Below, piece after piece: positions 19,606-31,600 of a stretch of 64,000 bases of DNA. The position numbers were made by a program, and so were the translations under genes. The stretch is taken from IMG/VR virus record IMGVR_UViG_3300024502_000010, positions 62,001-126,000 of that record, one strand, 5' to 3'. Each line of letters begins with the position of its first letter. Position 1 is the first letter of the stretch. The notes under the pieces are model-generated. The model worked only from the letters and a program-made list of their open reading frames with translations, did no database searches and was not told the origin of the DNA. Source of the stretch: a virus.

Positions 19606-20868
19606 TTATCTATTACCATACATGTCTGCACATGCATTATAAACTTTGTAGAATTGATACTGATTAGTTGAAGTTAGACCGTATCTATACCAATCAGCAA
19701 ATTTCATAGTATTAATCATTCTACTATCAACTTGAATATATGGATCAGAAAAAGTAGATGATAAATTATAGAATTTATTTTGGTCATACATCCAAAAAAT
19801 ACCACCAGTATTTGTCCAATAGTATGATGTTGCAACTTGCATGACAACATAAGTTGTTTGTGCTGGAATTGTAATGTTTGCCGACCAAGTAAGTCCGTAA
19901 CTACTATTACCAGTTCTTTGCCCAAGATTTGTCCAAGTACCAGATGTTACTCCACTATAAGTTCCGTTTTGTCCCGGAGAATATACCCACAAAGAACTTC
20001 CATCATGTCCAGATGACCAATATGATGAATGCATTCCATAAATTGTAATTGTCTTAGAAATGTTGGAATGATTACGAATTGGCATCATTAAGATGCTTAC
20101 GGGGTTGTAAGAAGTACTGTTTGGATATGCTCCTGATAGAGCTTGAGAACCTATATTATTCCCAGTCACATTCATCTGCTGTCTAGTGAGAGGATAATTT
20201 TGTCCAGTATCTCCATAATTATAAGTACTATCATTTACTCTTGGGATAAATCCTAAACCAAACCAAGACCACTGTTCGGCATCAGACTGTCCATTGGCAC
20301 CATATGCACGAAGATCGCTGACCAATGGACCAGCAGCTACAGCAGGACCATTAGTTGCCCAACCATTCAGAGTATTTTGTCTTGCATTAATACTATAGAT
20401 TGCCGAAATACTTTTTCTTGTTCCGCCAAAAATCTGCTCAAGAGAGTTATAATCGGCAGATGTGACTGGTTGCCAAGTTTGATCACCTCTTAAGAAAGTT
20501 CCTGAGTTAGCAGTACCTGATGCTAATCTTGCAGTTGGTATTGTACCAGAACTAAGATTTCCTGCATTAAAAAATATCGAACTATCATATCCATCAAGTA
20601 AATCTGCATTCAGATTGTTTACTTTAGTTGTAGATGAAACTGTAAATGGCGCGGTGCCTGAAGCAGTATTTGATGTAAAAGTAGGTGCAGTAATAGTACC
20701 ACTAGAAACGGTAAATCCCGAGGGGAAATTGGCTGAAGAAAGAGTTGTAATTCCAGTTACATTCAGATTTCCTTGAACAGTAATGCTACCCGTAGATGTC
20801 AAAGCAGGAACAGTAGGTCCACCTGTCCCTAATCTATTTGCAATATTATCAACATTTAGTTGAGACAT
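19606..20868 (-). CDS. tail fibre-like structural protein
   Basis: 420 aa. The N-terminus SQLNVDNIANRLGTGGPT and the repeat-rich section (STTKVNNLNADLLDGYDSS) are typical of cyanophage fibre proteins. The C-terminal ~250 residues form a unique, aromatic-rich domain (YGMHSSYWSSGHDGSSLWVY), a candidate receptor-binding head. A late promoter (20890-20897) lies directly upstream. Confidence 0.75.
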   Translation of the reverse strand: MSQLNVDNIANRLGTGGPTVPALTSTGSITVQGNLNVTGITTLSSANFPSGFTVSSGTITAPTFTSNTASGTAPFTVSSTTKVNNLNADLLDGYDSSIFFNAGNLSSGTIPTARLASGTANSGTFLRGDQTWQPVTSADYNSLEQIFGGTRKSISAIYSINARQNTLNGWATNGPAVAAGPLVSDLRAYGANGQSDAEQWSWFGLGFIPRVNDSTYNYGDTGQNYPLTRQQMNVTGNNIGSQALSGAYPNSTSYNPVSILMMPIRNHSNISKTITIYGMHSSYWSSGHDGSSLWVYSPGQNGTYSGVTSGTWTNLGQRTGNSSYGLTWSANITIPAQTTYVVMQVATSYYWTNTGGIFWMYDQNKFYNLSSTFSDPYIQVDSRMINTMKFADWYRYGLTSTNQYQFYKVYNACADMYGNR

Positions 20869-20889
20869 ATCCCTAATTTGTTTTTTAGT

Positions 20890-20897
20890 TATTTATA
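20890..20897 (-). promoter_or_regulatory. late promoter TATAAATA
   Basis: Exact T4-type late octamer on the minus strand, 22 nt before the ATG of the 19606-20868 fibre gene. Confidence 0.8.
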
Positions 20898-20899
20898 GT

Positions 20900-22153
20900 C
20901 TATTTATTTAATCCCAGTGGATTTATAACTACAACCTTATTGGAATCAATGTTTAAAGTTCCGTTAAAATCTATCACTAACTTTGCAAAATTTCCTACAA
21001 CATAACTTGACGAGACTCCTGTATTTTGATTTCCAATTGTGATTGTTTCATTCGCTAATATTCTTTTTTCAAAAGGTAGATGCCCAAACATATCTTTTGC
21101 ATCTTCAACATATGATCCAAGAATACCTTCATCTCTCATTGCAACTTCAATTCGTGAAGTTGAGTTATTGACCCTAACGCTTACTCCAGTTCCAACAAAG
21201 TCTAATGTCGTAAGACCTGCACCAACATATATTCCATTAGAGTTTATACCAACGATTGCACCTGCTGTGATATTTAATAATCTTCGGTTGAAATCAATAA
21301 CTGGTACATTGCCTGCTCTGTATTGTCCTGTTATATTAAAGTTTGCTGATGTTGTGACTCCGGATATGAAAGAATCGCCATCAACATAAAGAGCTGATGT
21401 TGGAGCAGCAAAATTAATACCCAAAGATCCGTTAAAATATGCACCGCCAGCAACTTGAAGTCTTTGGTTTGCCGTTCCAGTTGGGGTATCTGCGCCAATT
21501 AATAGAGCACTTGAAGCGTGTCTCCATCTAAATCTATTTGTAGAGTTAGTCTGGAATATAATATCTTGAGAATCATTATGATTAATGATTAATCCACCTG
21601 TAGTTGATGTTATCAGAGTTCTATTCCCAGTACCACCAACTTCAGATAATCCTAAAGTTCCGGCAATAGAAACTTGAGTTGTTGGCGTAACTGTAAGAGC
21701 AATTCCAAGTCTTGATGATATATATGCGTTGCCAGTTACTTGAAGTGATTGTGATGGAGTGCCAGTTGAAGTGGCAGATCCAATTATAACTGGATTTCCT
21801 CTAAAAAGCGTAGTATTTGTAAATGTGGAAATTCCAGTAAAAAGAGAAGTGTCAGTTACATGAAATTTTGATGTTGGAGTTGAAATTCCGATACCAACAT
21901 TATCAGTACCTGTATCATAAAAAAAGTTATTTGCACCCGCAGGATATCCACCATTATTCAATTGAATTGATTTTGCTGGACCCGTTGGAACAAATGATGC
22001 GACAATATTAGTTAAATATCTACCATCTCCATGATAATAATTGGCAGTAACAACACCAGAAACATTTATATCTGTTAATATTCCTATTCTTTTAGCCGCA
22101 TCATTTACACCCAAATAAGATGCAAACTGCGATAGTTCTCTGTTGTATGCCAT
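20900..22153 (-). CDS. tail fibre-like structural protein
   Basis: 417 aa beginning MAYNRELSQFASYLGVND. The body is built of repeated beta segments with 'VGIGISTPTSKFHV' and 'LGIALTVTPTTQVSIAG' themes usual in phage fibres that trimerise. No enzymatic motif. RBS GGAG lies 7-10 nt before the ATG; CTAAATAAGA about 20 nt upstream may be a weak late promoter. Confidence 0.75.
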   Translation of the reverse strand: MAYNRELSQFASYLGVNDAAKRIGILTDINVSGVVTANYYHGDGRYLTNIVASFVPTGPAKSIQLNNGGYPAGANNFFYDTGTDNVGIGISTPTSKFHVTDTSLFTGISTFTNTTLFRGNPVIIGSATSTGTPSQSLQVTGNAYISSRLGIALTVTPTTQVSIAGTLGLSEVGGTGNRTLITSTTGGLIINHNDSQDIIFQTNSTNRFRWRHASSALLIGADTPTGTANQRLQVAGGAYFNGSLGINFAAPTSALYVDGDSFISGVTTSANFNITGQYRAGNVPVIDFNRRLLNITAGAIVGINSNGIYVGAGLTTLDFVGTGVSVRVNNSTSRIEVAMRDEGILGSYVEDAKDMFGHLPFEKRILANETITIGNQNTGVSSSYVVGNFAKLVIDFNGTLNIDSNKVVVINPLGLNK

Positions 22154-22197
22154 TCTTGTAGATCTCCTATGTCTTATTTAGAATTGGAGCGAAATAA

Positions 22198-25119
22198 TTA
22201 AGCAATATTTCCAATTGAGTCTGAATTTCCTAAGCACCTAATTTTTAGATAACTATCCTTAAGCGGCGTAATTGTACCAGCACTGACAAATGCTTTTAAA
22301 GTCACTCTGCAGTCTGCAGATGGTATAGCAAGTCCTTTAACCTGAATCAATCCTCCTGCACCATTAATAATAGATGCTGATGGAGACATTGTGACTGTTT
22401 GACCAGTTCCTGCAAGTACTCTTCCACCAACAATGTCAATATTACCAGTAACATTACCAGTTGCAGTTAATGATGCAAATCCAGACCCGGAAGAAGAACT
22501 GAAGAGCAATGTGCAAGTTCCTGCTGTCGTTTTCGTGAAGAAGAGATTATAGTCAATTTCATAATAATGTCCAGAGAGAAGTGAAACTCCTACATTGTTT
22601 CCAAACCAAGAAACTGAGGTTTCTGCCGTTGTTGCACTAATATCACTACCGTTTGCATTTAATCTATAAAATTGCGTTGAGTCAATAAATGCTCTCTTAG
22701 TTCCATTTGTAATATCATTTTGTGTTACGAATAGATTCACTCCATCATATTCAATTGCATTTGATTCTGGCGTTGTTAATAAAGATCCTGCATTAACTTT
22801 GATTGGAGCTCCATTAGGAGTTGTTCTACCAGCACCAATATGCAAATTGCTACTGATTGTTGTTGTTCCAATTCCAACACCGGGAATAGATGTGTCAAAA
22901 ACAAATGGTTTTGACGAATCTGAACTTGAAATTTGAGTAGTAACTCCTGCGGAGGATGATGTTAGAACAACATTAAATGAACCAGAAGACCCAACATTCA
23001 ATAATACACCATCTTGTCCAGCAAGTCCCTGAGTACCTTGAACACCTTGTGGACCTGTATTGCCGAGAGGACCTAGAGTTCCTTGTGAACCTTCAGTTCC
23101 TTGCGCTCCCTGACCAGCAAAGGCTCCCTCTCTTCCTTGAACACTGGTGCCTTGAGTGCCTTGTGTTCCATTAGAACCTTGAAGACCTTGAACACCTTGA
23201 TTTGATCTACCTTGAATTCCTTGAACACCTTGAGAACCTTGGGAACCATCTTGACCAACATAACCTTCATTTCCCTGAATTCCCATGAGACCTTGAATAC
23301 CATCAAGTCCCTGAATTCCTTGAGCACCTTGGATTCCTAATGTTGAACTATTAATCCAAGAAACATTAGAACCATCACTTCCTAAGACATAACCCAAAGA
23401 ACCAAAATTTCCATCTTTATCTAAGATATTTCCCGTTACTTTAAGATCTCCTTGTACATGCAAGTCAGTATCTGCTTTTGTTGTACCTATACCAACTCTA
23501 CTTTGTCGGTAAATTGTTGTTCCTGCTCCAGTAGTCCAACGCGAAGCGACAAAAAGACTGCCATTTTGATATAATGAACCACCAAAGTTAATATCAGAAT
23601 TTACATCTAAAGAATATGCTGATTTTGCCGTTGTTCCTATGCCGACATTAGATAATGTATGAATTCCAACTGATGTTTTATTCCAATATTGGGTGCTACC
23701 AACACTTACGCCAAGTAAATATTGTCCATCACCATAGTATGTTATAATACCAGATGATGCAGTAACAATACCCGCAGATATTGATACATTTCCTACAGAA
23801 AGACCGGAAGAATTTACAAATCTTTGTACCAATACAGAACTTGCAGAACTAATTCCGGTTGATATTGTGCTGGATGCTCCAATTTGAACTACATCTTTTT
23901 GAGTAACTCTACTTGAGAATCCTACTGGAGAATTAATCGGGATTACAGTGGTTTTTGCAAATCCGGGACTGATTAAAACCGCATTAACATAACCACTTTG
24001 AACTAAAATTGTTGAGAATCCAACAACTGGAACATCTGTAAAAATACCAACGATACTGATAGAACTTCCAACAGATACTCCAATTGTACTTGCAACACCA
24101 ATTGCTGTTGAACCTATTCCAGTGTTAATTGCTGTTGAAGTATTTAAAAATGTTCTATTATATGGAGTAACTGCAGTTGTAGTTATTGCAACAACAGGTG
24201 CTGAAGTTAGCACTCCAACTACAGTAATTCTATCTCCAACTATAATATCGGAACTACTGTCTAAAATTATTTCTGTTGATCCAATAGAAACTGGATTATC
24301 TACTGTCTTTGTAAAATTTAAACTTGAATATTGTTGTCCAGTTACATTTAATTCGTCAGTTGTGATAGTTCCAGTATCAATTTTATTTTGTGGACCATTT
24401 ATAGTTACACTTGAAGAACCTACAGTCAATATTCCAGTGATTCTTGCATCACCATCGATATAGTTTATGTCAGTTGGTGTAATGAATACTGTAACTCCTG
24501 CACCCGTGCCAGCAGCAACTACATCACCGCCAACAAAGTTAATTGATGTAACTAAATCAACTGTACCTACAGGTGTTCCTTCATCAAGAACTGTAATACC
24601 ATTAATAGTTGATCCGCCAGTATATGCGCCGAGCACACCATAACCAACAAGTTCTACAATATCACCCTGATTTGTTGAAGAAACTAAAGTTACATCGACA
24701 CTGCTATCATAGTATTCTGAACTTGATAATTTTACACCATTGACAAAAACATCAAGTTCATTTGGTGTATGAGTAAATGGAAACTCAAATTGTCCATCAA
24801 AAGCAGTATAAGTTTGTACCGTTCTAAAATTAGGAAAACTTGACCACTCAACTCCACTATAAGTTGTTCTTAGATACTGTCCAGTTGATCCTAAACTTGT
24901 TAGACTTCCTGCAGCTACTGGTCCTTCAAGTACAAGAGTTTGGAAAGTTGCAATTCCGGTTAAATTTATATGAGTTGCGGCAATACCACCACGAACATCT
25001 AAAGTTGCTCTTGTTACGGTAGTACCAATACCAACTTTATCGTTTGTAGCGTCGGCAAAGATAAGATTATTGTTTACTTCTAAACCGTTTTTGACAACAA
25101 AATTCTTATTTATTCCCAT
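22198..25119 (-). CDS. long tail-fibre-like protein with collagen-like stretch
   Basis: 973 aa beginning MGINKNFVVKNGLEVNNN. Residues 1-590 are repeated beta modules ('VGIGTTVTRATLDVRGGIA'). Residues ~596-706 are about 35 G-x-y triplets rich in Gln (GIQGAQGIQGLDGIQG...), a collagen-like triple helix. The end (~710-973) is a folded C-terminal domain. Collagen-like rods link fibre domains and trimerise. Expressed from the late promoter at 25146-25153. Confidence 0.8.
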   Translation of the reverse strand: MGINKNFVVKNGLEVNNNLIFADATNDKVGIGTTVTRATLDVRGGIAATHINLTGIATFQTLVLEGPVAAGSLTSLGSTGQYLRTTYSGVEWSSFPNFRTVQTYTAFDGQFEFPFTHTPNELDVFVNGVKLSSSEYYDSSVDVTLVSSTNQGDIVELVGYGVLGAYTGGSTINGITVLDEGTPVGTVDLVTSINFVGGDVVAAGTGAGVTVFITPTDINYIDGDARITGILTVGSSSVTINGPQNKIDTGTITTDELNVTGQQYSSLNFTKTVDNPVSIGSTEIILDSSSDIIVGDRITVVGVLTSAPVVAITTTAVTPYNRTFLNTSTAINTGIGSTAIGVASTIGVSVGSSISIVGIFTDVPVVGFSTILVQSGYVNAVLISPGFAKTTVIPINSPVGFSSRVTQKDVVQIGASSTISTGISSASSVLVQRFVNSSGLSVGNVSISAGIVTASSGIITYYGDGQYLLGVSVGSTQYWNKTSVGIHTLSNVGIGTTAKSAYSLDVNSDINFGGSLYQNGSLFVASRWTTGAGTTIYRQSRVGIGTTKADTDLHVQGDLKVTGNILDKDGNFGSLGYVLGSDGSNVSWINSSTLGIQGAQGIQGLDGIQGLMGIQGNEGYVGQDGSQGSQGVQGIQGRSNQGVQGLQGSNGTQGTQGTSVQGREGAFAGQGAQGTEGSQGTLGPLGNTGPQGVQGTQGLAGQDGVLLNVGSSGSFNVVLTSSSAGVTTQISSSDSSKPFVFDTSIPGVGIGTTTISSNLHIGAGRTTPNGAPIKVNAGSLLTTPESNAIEYDGVNLFVTQNDITNGTKRAFIDSTQFYRLNANGSDISATTAETSVSWFGNNVGVSLLSGHYYEIDYNLFFTKTTAGTCTLLFSSSSGSGFASLTATGNVTGNIDIVGGRVLAGTGQTVTMSPSASIINGAGGLIQVKGLAIPSADCRVTLKAFVSAGTITPLKDSYLKIRCLGNSDSIGNIA

Positions 25120-25145
25120 TGGAGGAGAGCGCCTACCTTTTTACT

Positions 25146-25157
25146 TATTTATAAATA
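25146..25157. promoter_or_regulatory. palindromic, bidirectional late promoter
   Basis: TATTTATAAATA reads TATAAATA on both strands (plus 25150-25157, minus 25146-25153). It lies between the divergent genes 22198-25119 (minus, ATG 27 nt away) and 25182-25445 (plus, ATG 25 nt away), so one site can serve both. Confidence 0.75.
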
Positions 25158-25181
25158 TTATAAAAGTATTTCAGAATTAAT

Positions 25182-25445
25182 ATGGCTTCTCAAGTTTTAA
25201 GTGGAAGTACTAATGCAACATATACCAATAGCACCGGTCAAAATGTAAGATTAGTGATAAACTTCATGGCAAATTGTACTTTGATGAATTGGGGTGGAAT
25301 ATCCCTTACTGGAGGTTCAACAAGTATAGCAAAAGGTCGTGAGCCTCTTGTTTTTCCTAATGAAATTGTTCTCTCCGCAAATCAATCATTTAGTGCAACA
25401 TGCGGTGCTTACAATATTATTGTAATCAAAGAAGACGGAACCTAA
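25182..25445 (+). CDS. small virion-like protein, unknown
   Basis: 87 aa beginning MASQVLSGSTNATYTNST. Ser/Thr/Asn-rich beta pattern (NIIVIKEDGT at the end) fits a small decoration or fibre-tip protein. It is a lone plus-strand gene inside a minus-strand structural block and converges on 25446-25652 with no gap. Confidence 0.65.
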   Translation: MASQVLSGSTNATYTNSTGQNVRLVINFMANCTLMNWGGISLTGGSTSIAKGREPLVFPNEIVLSANQSFSATCGAYNIIVIKEDGT

Positions 25446-25652
25446 TCAAATAGGATTAGAAAATCCATTTGTTGTAAATGGAGTCTTAAAAGAAACATCA
25501 GCAGCAAGTTTATCTTTTGTGATAGTTGCGGCAGCAATTTTTGCTGCCGTAACATTCCCGTCAGCAATTTTTGCAGTTGTGACTGCAGAATTGGCAATAT
25601 CTGCAGTCCCCACTGCTCCATCTAAAATTAAATCTACTTGTGTTTGAGACAT
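25446..25652 (-). CDS. small fibre-repeat protein
   Basis: 68 aa beginning MSQTQVDLILDGAVGTAD. Three tandem ~10-residue repeats ('ANSAVTTAKIADGNVTAAKI') identical in type to those in fibre shafts. Probably a fibre-associated peptide or a remnant of a longer fibre. Confidence 0.6.
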   Translation of the reverse strand: MSQTQVDLILDGAVGTADIANSAVTTAKIADGNVTAAKIAAATITKDKLAADVSFKTPFTTNGFSNPI

Positions 25653-25669
25653 TTTAGTAACCTCCTAAT

Positions 25670-28600
25670 TTAGAATAATCGCCAACCAATGGTGCTATTT
25701 ACAAACATGAGATTCAGCGAAACATAACCGACATCCATTATCATGTCTTCCGCAAGTCCCATGAGTAAACTACCATTTCTTGCGATGGTAATATTTTGGA
25801 AATTGCCTGTGTTGTTTATTGTAACAAACCACCCAGCCACTGGATTTGTTGGCAAAGTTATTGTGGTATTATTTTGAGTTACGGAACAAAATTCCTTGTT
25901 AACTAACACTTTGTTTGCTGTAGTCGATGTTGTTGAATATAGATTTTTCCAAGTTATGCCAGCACCTACAGTTGAATCAATTGTTAACATAGTACCTTCA
26001 GGTCCAGGTCCAACAATTATTGCACTGTTGTTTGCAGATCCAACAACAAGTTCACCTTTGTTCTTCCAAGAGTTATCAGATAATAATGCACCCTGAGCAC
26101 CTAATGCAACTATGAAGTGAGATTTTCCTGCCTGTGGTGGGGTTAAAAAGCGAATTGTATTTGTGTTATCCCCAGCAGTTTGTAGAACTGTATAGTCAGT
26201 TCCTGGTTTCTGAATAACTCCCCCAATAGAAACTATAAGGTTTGCCGCATTACCTGATGGTATATAGTTAGTACCATTAATCTTCATGGAGAAATCAGTT
26301 CTTGAACCATTGAAAGGTCCACCATTAATTGCCTGATCAATACTATCAACAACAGCTGAGTTTCCTAATGGATATGCACCAGTAAGAGAGGAACTGTTGG
26401 TGGGAACAAATCCAAGAGCTGTGGTAACTTCGGAATATGATAATGGGGCATCTGCACCATTTGCCTTTAAGAAATTAGTTGGCGTTGCGTTCAATTTAAT
26501 AAACTGATTTGCTCTATAAATTGAAGTTTCACCAAGTCCAATAATATTGACTGTAGAAATGCCAGTTGTTGTATTGTATTGAGTATCTACACGAAGATTT
26601 GTGCCTACAAACTTAATTTGAGTTGTTAATCCAACATATGAGGTACTATTAGCGAGACCAATAGCAATATTGTCGGAAGAAACTGTAATGGTTGCGATAC
26701 CTATCGCAGATCCAAAAGAACCATTAATCTTAATCGGACCAGATCCTCTTATGTCTATGTTGGATGCAACACCAACAAAGTTTCCATTTGCAGATAGTCC
26801 AACAGCATTTTCCGAATATGGGAAGATTCTTCCAAACTTTTCCCATCTATTATTATTAGTATAAACCCAACCAATATAATCACCCGTAGATGGAATAGCG
26901 TTATAATGAACATCACCCGGGTTACCAGCAAGTGCTGGAGTAGAAATTCCTACAGTATGCTTTCTTGAGACTGCTGCATCTCCTTGTAAGAAGAGAGAAA
27001 CTACTTCAATACCTTTAGATGAATTTGAAGTTATCTTCTCATTGAAAACTACTGGTCCATTGAACTCAGAAATTGCTCTTCCGTTTGCCCCACCTTCAAC
27101 ACGGATAGAACGATTAAAAGTCCCTTCAATAGCAGTCAAAACATTAAGAGACGGTTCATTTCCAATATCTTCACCAGTTACGGTTAAGATTGGAGTATCA
27201 AATACTTCTTCCTGTCCAGTAACTGTGCTTAATTTCTTATTACCCGCATATGAAATTCCTTTATCATTCATACCGGTGTAGAAATTAACACCACCTTCTC
27301 TTCTTGTAGATTGTGCTAATAATTCTTCTTCTGTGGAAGTTTGTCTATCTTGCTTATCGGGGAAAGCAGTTGAATAGTTACCTGGTCCAAATCCAACATA
27401 TTCGAAGGTATGACCAGATGCACGAATAATTGAATTTCTTCTTAACTCAACTGGATTTACACTTATTCTTCTTACTGTAGAGTTAATTTTGTGACTTACT
27501 GCTTTAGTACCAAGAGCACCTCTAAATACAAAAATTGGATCTCCACTAACAATTGTTGATGGTACAGTTGTTTTAACTCTTACAACTTCTCCGTCTATTT
27601 GCAAGTAATCTCCAATTTTAATATCCAAATTATCAATTCCTCGGATGGTCACATTATCCGTGGTTGCATCGGTAATACCAAAAAGCAAAGTAGTAGTGAT
27701 TCCAGCATAATTATAATTCACTCTTCCAGAAATATTTTCATTATCGGGACTTATATCTCCATAATTTGAAGTTACTCCTTCTGGATAAACATGACCAAAA
27801 CTTGTACTGTTTTGAGCTGTGGTAGCAATTCCAACATTTACTACAAAGGACGTTAACCCAACATTATTAATAATAGAGAATCTTCCATTATGAATTGGAA
27901 GTTGATTTCCACTCAGTCTAACAGTATTGTCTATACTAAAACCATGATTTTCTAATGTTACAATCGTAGCAATTCCAGTTGTATGGGTATATCTAATCGT
28001 TGAAATTCCAATAGATCTTCCAGTTAAATAAACAAAGGAATTTTCTGAGAATGTTCTTCCAACCCCAGTTGAACTTCGATTAGGCACGGGATTTGCTGAA
28101 ACTGCCACAAAGCTCTTTGCAGCGCCAACCTTAACATCGGTAATTCTATATAAATCATTATATTCCAAATAGGAGACTGAAGAAATTCCAGAAACCCTCA
28201 CTACATCTCCAACATTATTATAAATTTTCGAAACAGTAACAACTCCGTGAGTGTGTCCAGTTGTTGTTGCTATACCGACTACAGCAAGTGTATTTCCGAT
28301 TCCATATGCACTACCACCATGCATAATTTGAACTTGGGAAAGACTTCCGTAAGAGTCAATTACAACTTTTGCAGTTGCATCTTGACCTGCAGCAGACCCA
28401 ACAAATCCGACTAATTTTGCATTATAATATGTGCCGGGAACATATTTTGCTCCAGTATTTGCAATACTTACTTTAGTGACTCGATTTAGACCATGTTCTA
28501 TTGATGTATAAAAGTCATGATTTGTTTGAGATGATGATTTGATGTCAGTAATACCAACTCCAACATCATTATCTTTAAGAAAATCATTAATAGTTTCTTT

Positions 28601-31600
28601 AGTAATACTATTTTGTACATCATCAACAACAACTTGTCCAATTAAAGATGGAGTTGCAAATGAATTTGCTGCATCTGGATCAGATTCTGGATTGTCTCTG
28701 TTTAGTTGTGGGTAAAGATCTTTTATTGATTGTGAATATTTTTCTTCTGTAAATGGAGTAACTGTGGGTGCGTTTGAGGAATTTAATATAGTTAAGTAAT
28801 ATATACCATCTTGTTTTTCTGGTATGTATTTTTGAACCTCTTTGTTTTGTTGAATATAATAAACTGAAGTATATTTCTTTCTCTTGAAGTATGGAAGATC
28901 TATATCTCTTTCTGTGGTATCATTTAAATATTCGCCGGGATTTGTATTTAATCCAACCGAAAATTGTCTGGAGCTTGAAATGCCAGAAACTGTAAATACT
29001 CTATTAAATCCTGTTTGGGATACGCCAATTGGATTATATTCGCTCTTAATGTTGACAAGTTCAACTTGAGAACCAACTGATAAATTATGTGGCAATTCTG
29101 TTAAAATATTCGCAACATTTCCACTCCAATTTGCATCAGCAATAAATTTGAAGTTTCTTTGTTGATTAATATTTGATAAAGTTCCTGTACCAAAATATGT
29201 TTGTATTTCTCCAGTGGTTGACCCAATAGAAGCATTTGATTCTTGAATAACAAAACCATCACTTGGTGGTCTTGCATATAATCTACCAGTTTGTGCAGGA
29301 ATTACATATCTTAATCTATAAATTCTATCCGATAAAATTCTATTATCTTTTTTACGAGTTATATAAGTTCTTGGAGTTGCATTTCCTAATGCAGAAACAC
29401 CAAGAGTCTTTATAATAGAATTAATTGTATTTTCACTTGATGCAGTTGCTACCTTTATATACCATTGTTGCTGAATATTATCATATTGAACAGGGTGTCC
29501 AATATCTCCAGGATTCTTATCAGAAACTCTACTGACTATTCTTAAAATTCCACCATTTGAGTTAATTGTGATCTGATTTCCATTAATTGCATCATTTAAA
29601 TTTTTTGCAAGTTTAAGAGTTGTATTTGTAGTCAATCCACTTAATGGATTTGCATTCGTTATTGCATAGTAAATATTATTTGGAATTAACCCATCGGGCA
29701 AATGTCCATTTCTACTTAAAATGCGAACTGTTTCTCCATTTTCGAAATTATGAGCTGTTGGAAAAGAAATGATGCTTGATGTATCGATGCTATTAATTCC
29801 AACAATGCTTCTACCAACATAAAAACTCTTTTCAGAACTCGTTTGAGAATTCTGCATCACAATACGAGAGCGATATTCTTTTACTGTCTCATTAACCGAT
29901 AGTGTAAGATTTAGATAGTCGTTCTCTTTTGCACCAACTCTATATCCTTCTTTTATGGTTTCTGGAAGAACATCTGGGTCAGTCTGACCGTATAAGTATA
30001 ACCTTTCGTTTGTTGTAGTAACCCCTACAACTTTTTGAACATCTATAGAGTCAAATTCAATTGCATATTCTGTTGGGGAAACATCCTTTGGTGGAATAAT
30101 ATGACTGATATAACCAAAATCATCTTGGGGGAAAGCATTTCTTCTGAATCCACTTGAAACTAATGACTTCGCACCAAAGTTAGAGTTGGAGTTTGTGATT
30201 GATTGGTCTCCACCAGTATCAACAGAAAAATGCTCTGCATAACCAATTGCAAAAACAGAGACATTCTGAATGAATGCATCGTTAACACATTTGATGTGGT
30301 AGTTTTTATATGCTGGTTTAAAGAGTGCTTTTGAATTGGAACTTATATTTTCATTACCAGTTATTGTATTGTCTTCATAAAGTCCCGTGTCAGAGTTATA
30401 AACAACAAATGCATTATCATCTTTCTGTAGTCCAATTCCAGTAAATTGGGCAACAACCATGGATTTAAATCCACTTGCCTTATCCCCATCTGCAAGAAGT
30501 CCACACATTCCGTATACAGAACGCAATGAACAGTTGAAGATGTATGGAGAAGCAGAGTTAACGGTATCGGATGCTAAAGCGAGTGTAGATCCAGTTGGTG
30601 ATGGTAAAGCTACTTGTGGTGCATTTTGAACTCTATAGACAAATGTGGTATCATTTAATTTTTCCGATATTACATATTGTCCATTATATCCAGGAACTTC
30701 TATTCCGTTAATTTTGATTGGAGTATCTGGTTCTAAACCAGGAACATTATCTACAGTGGTTACTGTAATTTTATTTGTTGGGGTGATTCCATTACCAGCT
30801 TTAATACTGCTTATTCCTACTGATAGACCAGTTGATCCAACAATTCTGTATTCATCAATTTTTGGTTCAATATCTAAACTTGCTGAAGGATAATCTGGTT
30901 CAATTGCACGACCAGATGATGCTCCATAAGCAAGACCAATCTTTTCATAATACATGTCAAGATCAGTACGATCATATTCTAAAGCAGAGGGATAAAATGC
31001 GTCTTGAATTCTGACACCATTTACACCATCCGCATATTCAAAAACTGTTAACTTATGGTGAGAAAAATTAGGGACAAATAGATTATCTGTATAATCTGTG
31101 TAGCATATTCCATTTGGATCTGCATCAAAAACAGTGAACTGCCAGAAATAGCATCCACCAGTTACTCTAAAAATAGCAGTTCTCTCAATGTTATCATTAG
31201 TTGGGTTCGGAACATATAGGGGACGAATCTTTGTTTTACGAAGATCCATTCCAACGATAGATGTTCCACGAGGGATAATAACACCACCATAAACACTATT
31301 AAGTTTGTATAGAGAGTTATTTCTGTCGGTTAAATCAAAGCTTGTTGTGGAATCAAATGGTGGGAAATCATTTGAAGTTAGTCCATTTCTCAGTCTATAA
31401 TTATTCTCTCCATCTGGAATATATCCGGGTCTGTTATCTACTAAGTGATCTCCCGGATACAATAGAATCGTAGTTTTTCCGAATCTATCGTTGTTTAATC
31501 CTCTTTGATACGAAAATCTTGCAGATTCAATTAATGCTCTCTGAATCGTTTTAAATGGACGAGTTAGAGAGTTTCCTTGATTTTCAACACTATCCGTAGA

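Noticed and set aside
23073-23327. Second minus-strand frame through the collagen-like region
   Set aside because: Kept open only because the Gly-x-y repeat lacks stops in other frames; same repeat structure explains it.
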